A stretch of 64,000 bases of DNA from Prorocentrum cordatum (taxonomy: Eukaryota; Sar; Dinophyceae; Prorocentrales; Prorocentraceae), in contig CAUYUJ010015021.1 in assembly GCA_963575745.1 (NCBI GenBank), positions 203,501 to 267,500 on the forward strand. Direction: 5' to 3'. The translations under genes were made by a program, and so were the position numbers. Under the pieces are notes generated by a model, which did no database searches, was not told the DNA's origin, and saw nothing but the letters and a program-made list of their open reading frames with translations. Positions 9,601 through 19,634 of the stretch are shown here, one piece after another. Numbering within the stretch: the stretch's first letter is position 1; each line of letters begins with the position of its first letter.

Positions 9601-9974
9601 GGCGCCCCGATTTCAGAGAGTACTGAGGCCCGTGGGTATTTGATGAGACACGGAGGAGATGCACCAGAGGGGGGACTTGAGGTAGCACGATATCTGAGTG
9701 CGTTAGGCGTAGAGGAAGGCACCGCACGATGGCAAGCGCTGAATAGGAGCAGGCACGTCCTAGCAATGGTACGTAGAGGGTAGTTGTGCAGAGGAGTCCG
9801 CTGGCCTAGATTCGGGTAGCTCGGGCTCGGGTGTAGTGCCTCGGGCAGTGCACCAGATTTCGGTGTAGCTTGGGGCCAGCGTCCCCCGGCGTTTTGGATC
9901 CTCCGCTTGAGGATAGCCTCTGGGCCTTTGAATGTCTAGCTGATGTACGAACTTGGCCCCCACGGAGTGTTTCT
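9601..9974 (+). other. 3' flank of the LINE; short frame with 'RHGGDAPEGGLEVARYLSAL'
   Basis: A 72-codon frame (9565-9783) runs out of the minisatellite and codes a charged helical segment ending in 'RSRHVLAMVRRG'. It may be the last piece of the element or adjacent host sequence. After 9784 nothing is recognised before the microsatellite. Confidence 0.35.
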
Positions 9975-10196
9975 TTCTTTTCTTTTTCTTCCTCCTCATC
10001 CTCCTTCTCCTCCTTCTCCTCCTCCTCCTCCTCCTCCTCCTTTTCCTCCTCCCCCCTCCTCTTCCTCCTCCTCCTCCTCCTCCTCCTCCCCCTCCTCCTC
10101 CTCCTCCTCCTCCTCCTCCTCCTCCTCCTCCTCCTCCTCCTCCCCCTCCTTCTTCTCCTCCTGCTCCTCCTCCTCCTCCACCTCCTCCTCCTCCAG
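9975..10196. repeat. (CTC)n pyrimidine microsatellite, first arm of an inverted pair
   Basis: Near-continuous CCT/CTC units with scattered CTT and CCCC interruptions. Together with the (GAG)n tract at 10297-10405 it forms an inverted repeat with a ~100-bp spacer. Open frames here are microsatellite read-through (poly-Ser, poly-Pro, poly-Leu). Confidence 0.95.
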
Positions 10197-10296
10197 GCCG
10201 TCGCCCTCCCGTGAAGCCACGCTTGATCGCCCCGCCCCCTCTGGGAGCCGCCGCCAGGCGCGGGGCGGCTCTGCGCTGCGGCAGAGGCTCCCGGGA

Positions 10297-10405
10297 ATCG
10301 AACGAGGAGGAGGAGGAGGAGGAGGAGGAGGAGGAGGAGGAGGAAGAGGAGGAGGGGGAGGAGGAGGGGGAGGAGGAAGAGGAGGAGGAGGAGGAGGAGG
10401 AGCTG
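10297..10405. repeat. (GAG)n purine microsatellite, second arm
   Basis: GAGGAG units in the opposite sense to 9975-10196, so the two tracts can pair as a long hairpin or form triplex (H-DNA) structures. Confidence 0.95.
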
Positions 10406-11884
10406 CGGCCGCCACCCCCCCCCAGACCCCCTGGCGAGGAGGGCGGGAACGACGAGGGCGCAGGTCGGGGCAACGACAAGCGCGAAAGTCAGCGCGGCGG
10501 GGCGAGGAGGGTGAGCACCAAGTGGACAGGGCGAGGGCGACGAGGACGAGGACGAGGGTCGGACCACTGTTCCTGTTTACCCTTTGGGGCAGAGCATGGC
10601 TCCCCGAGGGCAGAGGGCCCCAGAGGAGCAGCAGAGGAGCCGCAGAGGAGCAGCAGAGGAGCAGCAGAGGGACCCCGAGATGCCCCCGGGCGGCTCGTCG
10701 TGGCAGTGAGACGCAGCACCTCACCTCGGCGGCCGCAGCAGGGGCGGATAGCCCTGGCGGGGGGGGGGGCATTACAGTCAAAACTCATACAGGCAAGAAG
10801 CCTCCTCTCAAAAAGCTGGGCCAGCGCATCTTAGCCAACCTGCCAGACAGCTGGCCCAGTTTCTTGAGCACGTCTGCCCCTCCAGCGTCAGCAGCATGAT
10901 ACTTCCCAGGCTTGTTTCAAGAAGCTGTTGGGGAGCTGGCCCAGGCTTCTTCAGCGCCTGACAGTTCAGGACGCACGGATGTGCTCAGGGTACCCTCTGC
11001 GTCTCTGCTTCTGCGGACTGCTCCTCGCCGTTCTCATTGGCGCCAGCCCTTCGGGGCGCTGGCAGCCTGCCGCCAAAAGCGTGCCGTTTTCGGCCTCCAG
11101 GGCCCCTGCGTCCTTGCGGCTCCTCCTTTCTTTTGACTGTGCATGTAACCGGTCGGGAGCTTTGGCTTGGCCTGTCGCGCCGCTGGTTCTGGCCTGCCAC
11201 GCGTAGGCGCGACAAGCCAGCCACTCCCCAGCAGTACTCGAGTGGGCGACGAACAAAACACGCGTCCAGCTGCACCGACATTGGCGCGGAAGCTCCCCGC
11301 GCAGGGTCGCGCGTCGGCGCGCTCGCCTCCAGTGTGGCGTGCAGCACCAGCGGCCCGCGCGAGCCACCGCGTGAGGTCGCCGTGCCGTCTCGCGCGAGAC
11401 CCGCTGTGGATCGTCGCCCGGGCGTCGACGTCCCGAGCGCTCCCCCGGGCTCCCGCCCCGCGGGGCGCGCCACGCCGTCCGCTCGCAGGGCGCAGCGCGT
11501 CGCCGGGGCCCGCCCCACGCGCGACATGCCGAGCAGCGGTCTCCGAGCGCAGCCGAAGGGGCTCCCACCGCCCGCGTCTTCGACGAGGCTCCCCCGGCGA
11601 CTGCGCGCGACGCCCGCCCCGGGGCCACCCGCCCCTCTTGCCCGACCCCCGGGGTGCAACTCCCGGGAGGTACCAGGTTAGGGTACAGTCTGTCTCGGCG
11701 CAATTCTTTTCGCGGTCGATGCCCGGCTTAATCTTGGTTTGTCCAGTCTTGATCCCGCTCAATCCGGGTTAATCTTGGGCTTAATCTGGCCTCACCCGGT
11801 GAAGTGGCCTTCAATCGCCCTTAGTCGTCCCAGTCCTGCACCCCCCAGCTTGCTTCCTTCCGCTCAGGCACGGGCAGTGCCAAG
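10406..11884. other. GC-rich stretch, no gene recognised
   Basis: All frames are long because of base composition. 10,600-10,690 is a CAGAGGAGC-type degenerate repeat. The 10,820-10,950 text repeats AGCTGGCCCAG at several points. I see no domain. Confidence 0.4.
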
Positions 11885-12235
11885 GTTACATATTCGAATC
11901 AGCAGGGCTCGCGGCGGTCAGGAATATCTACAGAATCGCGCCTCGGGGGCCCAATCTGGAGTTACCCTGGACCGCAGTTATCCCGGATAATTCGGACGTC
12001 CAACTTTTTCGAATCATCAGGGCTGGGGGCAGTCAGGGAATGCTGCAGATTCGCGCATCGGGGGCCCAGATCGGACATACCCTGGACCGCAGTTATCCCG
12101 GATATCTCGGGCGTCCAACCCTCCCGAATCATCAGGGCCTGGAGGCAGTCAGGGGTAGCTACAGATTCGCGCCTCGCGTGGGCCAAAACCGGAGTTAGAC
12201 CAGATCGCAATTCACCCGGATAACTCGGGCGTCCA
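11885..12235. repeat. 115-bp tandem satellite, three copies
   Basis: CGAATC-A-CAGGGC starts at 11895, 12010 and 12125, exactly 115 bp apart. Each unit goes on through AGATTCGCGC, GGACCGCAGTTATCCCGGAT and TCGGGCGTCCAAC. The period is not a multiple of three, so frames through it are not coding. Confidence 0.9.
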
Positions 12236-12307
12236 CAAGGGGGGAGTCACCTCTATGGGGGGGTCACCAGCTCCTCTTGGAAATTGGATATTGAGGCTTC
12301 GGGATAT

Positions 12308-12735
12308 AAGCCTGCGGAGGAGGAGGAGGCGGAGGAGGAGGAGAAAGAGGAGGAGGAGAGAGGAGGAGGAGGTGGAGGAGGTGGAGTAGGTGGAGGAGGA
12401 GGAGGAGCAGGAGGAGGAAGAGGAGGAGGGAGCGAGGAGGGAGGAGGAGGAGGAGGAGGAGGAGGAGGAGGAGGACGAGGAGGAGGAGGAGGCGAAGGCG
12501 GAGGCGGAGGCGGAGGCGGAGGCGGAGGCGGAGGCGAAGGCGGCGGCGGAGGCGGAGGCGGGGGCGACGGCGAAGGCGGCGGCGAAGGAGGAGGAGGAAG
12601 AGGAGGAGGAGGAGGGGGCGGAGGAGGAGGAGGAGGAGGAAGAGGAGGAGGATGTGGGGGAGGTGGAGTGGGTGGAGGAGGAGGAGGAGGGGGAGGAGGA
12701 GGAGGAGGAGGAGGAGGAGGAGGAGGGGGAGGTCG
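12308..12735. repeat. (GGA)n microsatellite with an internal (GGCGGA)n variant block
   Basis: Continuous purine-rich trinucleotides; 12,490-12,590 is dominated by GGCGGA/GGCGAA. The long frames on both strands are read-through. Confidence 0.95.
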
Positions 12736-13869
12736 TTCTCGGAAGGCGAAGGGGAGCGCGCTCTTTGGGGCCCGGGCCCGCCTCCTCGAGGCAGTGGCGC
12801 TTCCTCTCGAGGACGTGGCGACCCGCCCAACGTGGTGACCCAACCCCCCTTGGCATTGCCCCCCGCGCGCGGCCGCCTGGACTCCTTGCCGCCTGGACCT
12901 CCCCCCTTACGTGTGTTCGGTAGCCAATCAAGGTTGCCTGCTATATCCTATTCAGTCCGTCGCTGGTGCCGATTCGCTCCGATTCGCGCCTGTGAGTCGA
13001 TGAGATGGCGCCGATTCAGCGTCGGTCAGCGTCGATTGGCATCGATTTAGCGTCGACCAGCGTCGATTACGGCCGATTCGCAAGAGCCGACAAGATGGTA
13101 TGGGAGGCTCTCATGAGTTGTCCCCCGTGCGCGTGATCGCACGATGCAGGGGCTCTTGTGGGGCACGGGCGCCTCAGGTTCCAGCACCGTTCGGCGTAGG
13201 CGGAGGGTTCGGGGCGCGCGCCACGGAGGCGGAGTCCAAAAACACAGGCGGCGTCGGCATCCTCCTGGCGTGCCGAGGTCCGTGAGCTAGACACTCGGAA
13301 CTTTCCGCAGGAACGTCGCAGGCCTACGATTGGCACCACCACCAATATCGTCGGTGTTCCTCCACAGAGGGAAGAAGATCCCGATCTCGGTGATTGTTGC
13401 AATATTTTGGCTTCCAAGGGGACCGACATATTATCACCCACACCTGAATCTAGGATCCCCCTTGTGGAGGCAGTCGCCTCTCTTGGTGTTGGTGCCCATT
13501 TCCAGGCCTCCAAGATCGTGGAGCCTCCAGGGAGTACCTGGAGGCAAAGTTCAACATCACGCGTACAATGTTTTGCAGGACTTGCGCGCAAGGTTTTGCG
13601 GTGCAGCAGGTTCGCATCGTGTCGACGCGGCGGCGACCCCGCCGCGGGCGTTCAATGTTGAACGCCTCCAGTGGCCCAGAACTGGCCGATAGGGAACGAT
13701 CTGGCGATCAAACAGCCGCCGACCTCTCAAGGTTGAACGATCCACGAAGAGCCAGAACCAACGCCGAAGTCGTCACGACACGAGCTTGCCGCACTCTTTC
13801 GGGATCCTGGCATGAAGACTCCAGGGCCTCGAAGAGACTCCGGGGAGCCCTCCCGGGTCAGGGGAGGCG
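12736..13869. other. No gene recognised; degenerate CGTCGATT repeats at 12,960-13,080
   Basis: 12,960-13,080 holds loose copies of GATTCGC/GCGTCGATT. From 13,090 to 13,590 the - strand is open for 174 codons ('LPGGSTILEAWKWAPT' inside), but no family is recognised and the + strand is equally open. Confidence 0.4.
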
Positions 13870-14065
13870 CCAGGCAGGGCCGACTTCGATCCGATCGATC
13901 CGATTCGATGTCGATTCCGGCCGGCACGATCCGATTCGATTGCGATCCGATGCGTTCCGATGCGTGCGTAGCGCTGTTGTGCATCCTGGCGCAGCCGATC
14001 TGATTCGAGTTCGATTCCGTGCCGGACCAGCCCGACCCGATGCACACGTCGAGCCGATCCGACTT
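13870..14065. repeat. Degenerate GATCCGATTCGAT tandem repeat
   Basis: Many overlapping copies of a 10-14 bp unit GATCCGATTCGAT with point changes. Confidence 0.7.
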
Positions 14066-14719
14066 ACTGATGCGATGCTGGCTAGTCCTGCCAGGCGCCC
14101 CCGAGGGGGGGGCTCGTGAAGCCTCCCAGGGGCTTCTGTGGAAGCTCATCTGGAGCCCCTGAGTCTCGGGCGGCGCTAGGACGAGGCGAAGTCCGTTCCA
14201 TCAAGAGGCCCAGAGCGCTCTGGAATGCTCTCATAAGGCCGCCGCGCCCGAGACATCCTCCAGAGCCGCCAGATTTCTACCACTGCCCGGATTTATGTCC
14301 TCGTCCTGGCTTCGTCTTGGATTCTTCCAGGGGCCCGCGAAGGCCTACTCATGGCCCGAGGCCGTCCTGCCTCATCCTCCTTTGCGGCCGCCCTCGGATG
14401 CCCCCCTGGCCGCCTGGGTACAGTCCACCCGCACAGCAAGGATGGGCAGCCTTCCCAAGGGTACCCCTTGCATCCTTGCCTGCTCGGTCCATCCTTCGCC
14501 GCTGTCGCTGGCCGCGCCCCGCTCGAAAAGCGTCAAAACGGGCGTCCAAGCCCCTTGCATCCTCATCGCGCATCCTTGCTACATTGGTTGACTGTACACG
14601 TCGCCCCGCAGCGCCCCCTTCTCTCACGCCGCGGTCGCGGTGCGCGTGTTTTGCACCGCTGCGACTCTCCAAAAACCTACTCATATAGGGACAGTGCCAG
14701 GAGCCCGTTTTTTTCTTGC
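14066..14719. other. No gene recognised
   Basis: CATCCT-rich degenerate sequence. The 190-codon frame at 14,116-14,688 shows no domain and is matched by long frames in the other phases. Confidence 0.4.
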
Positions 14720-14960
14720 TTGGCGCATGACGGGCGTCATGGCCCCCGCTCCCCCCCCGCCCCCTATGACGTAGCGGCGCTCCCCCCCCATTGCACTCTG
14801 GGCACTGTTGCCGTGCGCATTGGGATCCGCGTAGGTGTCCGCGTAGGAATCCGCATAGGAGTCTGGTGCGCTGTCGTCGTCGTCGTCGTCGTCGTCGCTC
14901 GTGGCTTGTCGCTCGTCGCTCATAGTCGTCGTGCGCGCGGACGCGGCTGAAGCCTGTTTT
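14720..14960. repeat. Dispersed module, copy 1 (shared with 17,690-17,870)
   Basis: Contains GACGGGCGTCATGG then a C-rich run and TATGACGTA, followed by a GTCGTC run and GCGCGCGGACGCGGCTG. In the second copy the GTC part comes first and the CATGACGCCCGTC part is inverted. Confidence 0.6.
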
Positions 14961-15084
14961 TTATTCCGGGCCGATGACGGCAATCATTTACGGGGGGGTG
15001 GAGGGATTCGATGACGTCGCGTTTCGCGCCGGCGGCGTCTGGGAATGATTAGGAATGACGGAGGGCGGGTAGCGCCAGCATGTA

Positions 15085-15390
15085 GGTGGCGAATTGCACC
15101 ACAACGCACGTGTACACCACAGTGCCCGCGTGCACCACAGCGCTTATGTACAACACACCGCCCATCTACACAACAGCAGCCGCGTGCACCACAGCGTCAG
15201 TTTGAGCCACCGTGCGCGTGGGCACAACAGCTCTTGTGCACACCACAGCGCTTGCGTACACCACATCCGCCGTGTGCAACACCGCACCAGTGTACACCAC
15301 AATTCCTGAGTGGATTGCACTGCCTATGTACACGACGGCGCTTGTGTGCACCACAGCAACCGTGTGTTACACAGCACCATCGTTGCAAAT
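15085..15390. repeat. 30-bp degenerate tandem repeat (CACCACAG...GTGTACACCACAG), left arm
   Basis: About ten units built on ACCACAGCGCNNNTGTACACC. One frame reads 'VHHSARVHHSAYVQHTAH', but this reflects the repeat. The same unit lies in the opposite sense at 15,815-16,115. Confidence 0.85.
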
Positions 15391-15814
15391 ATAATGTTTT
15401 GACGAATCCTTACGATAAAATGGAACGCGTGTGAATTTCTCCAAAAACAATAGAAACTGATCATCATGGTCAGCGGGGCGCCGCTGGAATCTAGGAGTCT
15501 TCCCGAATCTGCCCGCATGACCCCAACTCATCCCACTTGCGTCCAGGACGCTCCACCTAGTTTGGCCGTTCGATAACCAAGTGGACCGATTCAATCGACC
15601 ATTCTGCGGCGGTGCGGGCTGAGATGCGCACGTGCGCTGCAGCGCCAACCCGCACGACACGGGGTAAGGAGGAGGAGCCGGAGGAGGAGGTGGAGGTGGA
15701 GGTGGACTAGGAGGGAGGAGGGAAGAACGTCGCATTCGCTTATCAGCCTTTTGTCCTAGCGCGGCGTCTAGTTCACCGCAGCAGATCCTGACGTACATGC
15801 ACCCTCTACCTGTC
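15391..15814. other. Spacer between inverted repeat arms
   Basis: Unique-looking sequence with a short GGAGGT run at 15,665-15,720. No gene recognised. Confidence 0.45.
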
Positions 15815-16115
15815 CTATGCACGCAGGCATTCTGGTGTACACCAGCGCAGCGTTGTACGCGGATGCTGTGGTTAGACACGCGCCGTGGCGTGCACAGGTG
15901 TTGCGGTGCACGCAAACATTGTAGTGTACACAGGCGCTGCGTTGCACATGGTAGCTGCGGTGTACACATGTACACCGGCGCTGTAGTGTGCGCAAGCACT
16001 CTGGTGTACACAGGCGCTGCTTTGCACACGGTTGTTGCGGTGTACGCAGGCGTTGTGGTATACACGCGCGCAGTGGTGCACGCGATCGTTGTGGTGTACA
16101 CAGGCGCAGTGGGGC
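15815..16115. repeat. 30-bp degenerate tandem repeat, right arm (inverted)
   Basis: Units such as GGTGTACACAGGCGCTG and TTGTGGTGTACAC are the reverse complement of the 15,085-15,390 array. The arms are ~300 bp with a ~425-bp loop. Confidence 0.85.
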
Positions 16116-16119
16116 ATAT

Positions 16120-16320
16120 CGGAAACGGCCCTGTTCCGACCAGGCCCTGTTCCACCGGCCCTGTTCCAGCCGGCCCTGTTCCGACCAGGCCCTGTTCCGA
16201 CCGGCCCTGTTCCAACCGGCCCTGTTCCGACCGGCCCTGTTCCGACCAGCCCTGTTCTGCCAGCCCTGTTCCGCCGGCCCTGTTCCGTCCAGCCGTGTTC
16301 CGCCGTCACGATGTCCCATG
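16120..16320. repeat. 16-17 bp tandem repeat GGCCCTGTTCCGACC, sense orientation
   Basis: About twelve copies of GGCCCTGTTCCGACC with changes in the last bases. Confidence 0.9.
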
Positions 16321-16329
16321 TGGCAGCGC

Positions 16330-16495
16330 TCTCTAGGCGGGTCCGAACCGGGCGGGTCGGAACCGGGCGGGGCGGAACCTGGCGGGTCGGAACCGGGCGG
16401 CAGGCAGCTGGCGGCGGGCGGCGGGCGGCCGGGCGGCCGGGCGGCCGGGCGGCGAGCGGCGGGCGGGCGGGTCGGAACCGGGCGGCCCGCCCGTT
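16330..16495. repeat. GGTCGGAACCGGGCG tandem repeat, antisense orientation
   Basis: Related to the complement of the preceding array, followed by GGCGGCGGGCGG runs. It makes a direct fold-back with 16,120-16,320. Confidence 0.8.
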
Positions 16496-16872
16496 AGGCT
16501 ACTCGCGCGCCCACTCGATTACGCAACATACTTTAATGTCAAACCCGCCCGACACGACCCGCCCGTCCGCCCGCCCGACCCGACCCGCCCGTTAGGGTCC
16601 GCCCGCCCGACCCGACCTGTCCCGCCCGTTAGGGTACTCGCGCGCCCATTCGATTACGCAACATACTCTAATGCCCCGCCCGCCCGACCCGACCCGCCCG
16701 CTAGGGTCCGCCCGCCCGACCCGACCCGCCCGTTAGGGTCCGCCCGCCCGACCCGACCCGCCCCGCCCGTTAGGGCACTCGCGTGCCCACTCGATTACGC
16801 AACATACTTTAATGCCCCGCCCGCCCGACCCGACCCGGCCGTCAGGGTCCGCCCGCCCGACCCGACCCGCCC
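16496..16872. repeat. 135-141 bp tandem repeat, three copies up to the gap
   Basis: CGATTACGCAACATACT is preceded by ACTCGCG at 16,501, 16,636 and 16,777. The remainder of each unit is CCGCCCGACCCGACCCGCCCG. The single GTTAGGGT per unit resembles a telomeric word but is not tandem. Confidence 0.85.
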
Positions 16873-16972
16873 NNNNNNNNNNNNNNNNNNNNNNNNNNNN
16901 NNNNNNNNNNNNNNNNNNNNNNNNNNNNNNNNNNNNNNNNNNNNNNNNNNNNNNNNNNNNNNNNNNNNNNNN
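16873..16972. other. Assembly gap (100 N)
   Basis: Exactly 100 unresolved bases, placed between two satellites, so the satellite length here is unknown. Confidence 1.
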
Positions 16973-17110
16973 ACTACGACTACGACTACGACTATTACTA
17001 CTAGTACTAGTACTACTAGTACTACTAGTACTACTAGTACTACTAGTCTACTAGTACTACTAGTACTACTAGTACTACTAGTACTACTGGTGCTACTACC
17101 ACGACTACTA

Positions 17111-17141
<31 letters not shown>

Positions 17142-17150
17142 CACTACCAA

Positions 17151-17210
<60 letters not shown>

Positions 17211-17252
17211 CACTACTACTACTTCTATTTCTACTACTACTACTACCACTGC
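16973..17252. repeat. (ACT)n microsatellite with ACTAGT palindromes
   Basis: ACTACT units in which ACTAGT recurs at ~12-15 bp intervals between 16,998 and 17,090, then a purer (ACT)n run. Confidence 0.95.
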
Positions 17253-17254
17253 GG

Positions 17255-17470
17255 AACAGGGCCGCCGGCCCTGTTCCGCCGGCCCTGTTCCGCCAGCCCT
17301 GTTCCGCCGAGGCCCTGTTCCGCCGAGGCCCTCTTCCGACTGGCCCTGTTCCGGCCCGCCCTCTTCCGCCGCGGCCCTGTTCCGACGGGCCCTCTTCCGC
17401 CGAGGCCCTGTTCCGCCCAGGCCCTGTATCGCCGGCCCTGTTCCGACCGGCCCTGTTCCGCCGCGCGAAA
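17255..17470. repeat. GGCCCTGTTCCGCC tandem repeat, second sense array
   Basis: Same family as 16,120-16,320 with CCGCCG or CCGAGG joints. Confidence 0.9.
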
Positions 17471-17499
17471 GCCCCAGGCGCCGGAATTGCGCTCTCTGG

Positions 17500-17670
17500 C
17501 GGCGGAACCGGGCCGGGGCGGAACCGGGCGGGTCCGAACCGGGCGGGTCGGAACCGGGCCTGGTCGGAACCGGGCCTGGTCGGAACGGGGCCTGGTCGGA
17601 ACCGGGCGGGTCGGAACCGGGCGTCGGCGGAACCGGGCGGGTCGGAAGCGGGCTTGGTCGGAACAGGGTC
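17500..17670. repeat. GGTCGGAACCGGGC tandem repeat, second antisense array
   Basis: Same family as 16,330-16,495. The sense-antisense order of the pair is therefore repeated on the other side of the gap. Confidence 0.9.
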
Positions 17671-17689
17671 TGTCATCGCCAATTACATG

Positions 17690-17870
17690 CTGCTCGCGTC
17701 GTCGTCGTCGTCATCGTCGTCGCTCGTCGCTCGGCGCTCGGCGCTCGTCGCGTCGCGCGCGCGGGCGCGGCTGCGGTGCCGGAGCCACGCGGCGGGAGGG
17801 GGCGTTACGTCATACCCCCCGCTCGCCCCCCCCCCCCCCATGACGCCCGTCATCGCCGAACATCTCTGGG
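17690..17870. repeat. Dispersed module, copy 2
   Basis: GTCGTC run, GCGCGCGGGCGCGGCTG, then TTACGTCATA, a C-rich run and CATGACGCCCGTCAT. Matches 14,720-14,960 with the second half inverted. Confidence 0.6.
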
Positions 17871-19430
17871 GGTTGGCAGGCAGGTTCGTCACGTAGGCGA
17901 GGGGTGGGCGGGGGGTGGGAGGGTGGAGAGGGGAGGGGGGAGCGGCAGTGGTGGATGGGCAACGGGAGGGGGAGAGTTAGAAGCGAGAGGGGCAGTTGAA
18001 TTGGAGGAAGGGCAGCGAGGGGAAAAAGCCTGGGCCAGAGCAGTGGCGATCGGCGATCCGCTGAACTGGGCCGTAGGGTGCACGCCCATCTGTGGAACAC
18101 CAAAGACTTCTCTGCGGTTTGTAACTACGCTCCTGCCTGGGGGACGTGGTTCCACACCAGCAGTTGGTCCAGACAAAACTTTCAAGGTGGTGGTGCCAAC
18201 GCCCTCACATGGAGAGCAGCAAGCTTCCTCGTATGCCCCCCCCCACCGCGTTTGCATTCACATTGCGATTCGGGAGTCCCCCTGTCGCTACAGCTGGGTC
18301 CGGCCAACTGGTATCCTTGGTTGGGCCACTATTCGGCACGGATATGAGCGTTGGAGTCTAGGGTGCATCAGTTGTGGCCTTGGAGCTAACAAAACAATTT
18401 CAAACGAAAGAGTACTAGCCTCGATTCTCCAAACACCTGTATCTAGTAAGTGGCTTTCGTGCTTTACTTCTCGGTTGTAGACGTCGTGGAGATGCAGGTG
18501 ACCAGGTGCGTGGCGCACCCGCTCAACATCAACACCCTTGCACCAGTGCCGGCCTGACAGCGTCAGAGCACCGCTTCTAAAAACAGCAGGTTCAGGGAAG
18601 GGGGGCAAAGCATCTGTGGTACATGGGAGCGGGCCCGCACCTTTATTTTCGTATCCGTTCAGCATTGCTGCACAGCGGCGACACAGTGTGCAGCGGGCGA
18701 GCCGTGCCATGGCAGCATAATGCACAGCAACAGGATGTACAGCACAACGTATGGCGGCAACACGTGCAACATGCCATGGTCATCGCTTGTATTAAGGAAT
18801 GGTATTGAAACATGTGCTGCACGCCGCGCTGGTTATCGACATTTCTTGGGGCAAGCAGGGGTCTCGAGCACGTGCTCGAGACTGGCTATCCTACCTCCCA
18901 CGATCCCAACTCCAAGGACCCAATGCTTAATCTTGATTGAAGGGCGTTTCCTTCTGAATAGCCTCAAATGGCGGGGGTGTCCAGAGCAAGTCGAATGTTG
19001 GAGAATGTGAAGTGTCGAGCATTGACCGTTTGAACCCTCCTGCTAGCTCCACCAGATCATGTACTTCTTGGTCTTCATCATCTTAAGTCCACACGCTTCT
19101 CGGGCCCAGAAGGGACTGCGTTCGGGCCTCCGTGGATCCGTCACCGGATGGGATCGACTCCCCGTCTTCCCGTGAAGCGAGGGCGAGCAAGGAGAAGAAG
19201 CAGCAGGGGCAGGAGCCAGAGTGAGGAGAGATGAACAAGGGAGGAGCAGCCAGGAGCGAGGAAGGAGAAGGAGCATGAGAAAAGGAGGAGGACGAGGACG
19301 AGGAGGAGGCCGAGGACGACAGCTGTGAAGCCAGGGCCCTTTTCCGTTAGCGCCCGTGTTGCCTATGCCCCTCCAGAGGCGGCGCGTTGGGGACGGTGAA
19401 GGCAGCGAGTACGAGGACGCCCAGGAAGAA
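17871..19430. other. Mostly unique sequence, no gene recognised
   Basis: 17,900-18,010 is G-rich. From 18,060 to 19,020 the sequence is less biased and not repetitive. Short frames occur on both strands ('NWAVGCTPICGTPKTSLRF' on +, 'LSGPTAGVEPRPPGRSVV' on -), but I recognise no family and cannot define exons. 18,865-18,895 carries the palindrome CTCGAGCACGTGCTCGAG. Confidence 0.4.
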
Positions 19431-19487
19431 GAAGAAGAAGAGGGCAAGGATGCAGAGGCCAATGAGGCTCATTAGGGTGCTCCGGGA

Positions 19488-19634
19488 TCGGACTTCCTCA
19501 TGTCCTAGGTCTCCTCGCGCTGTAAAGGAAACCGACGGAGGGCACTGGGCAGTTTTTTGTCCAGGCTCGGACTTCCACCTCCCCTGGGCCTCCTCCGCTG
19601 CGAAAAATGACGACGGAGGGCATTGGGCAAGTGT
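19488..19634. repeat. 79-bp direct repeat, two copies
   Basis: TCGGACTTCC starts at 19,488 and 19,567; both copies end in GACGGAGGGCA(C/T)TGGGCA. Confidence 0.75.

Larger units (their letters stand above)
3863..9783 (+). mobile_element. Degenerate non-LTR (LINE-like) retroelement, dinoflagellate type
   Basis: The order on the + strand is endonuclease/exonuclease/phosphatase (EEP) domain, basic coiled linker, reverse transcriptase, RT C-terminal region, zinc fingers, a separate ~216-codon conserved frame and a minisatellite-coded tail. This is the plan of target-primed LINE elements. The copy is dead: the RT motif C reads YAGD, the frame breaks at a T20 run (6967-6986), there is an in-frame TAA at 7848, and the frame shifts again before the last zinc finger. 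The outer ends are not defined by target-site duplications that I can see. The start is set by the open frame and the end by the last frame sharing the element's style (9565-9783). Confidence 0.8.

Noticed and set aside
9806-10899. Several 250-320 codon frames on both strands (poly-Ser, Pro, Glu, Arg)
   Set aside because: They are six-frame translations of (CTC)n and (GAG)n microsatellites; every phase is open equally.
12212-12931. Long frames with poly-Ser, poly-Glu and Lys-Ala blocks
   Set aside because: Read-through of the (GGA)/(GGCGGA) tract; no unique protein segment.
15085-16115. Array as a CRISPR
   Set aside because: Units have no constant repeat and variable spacers; they are degenerate contiguous minisatellite units in a eukaryotic context.
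16496-16872. TTAGGGT words suggesting telomeric DNA
   Set aside because: One word per 135-141 bp unit, flanked by CCCGCCCG; not a tandem telomere repeat.
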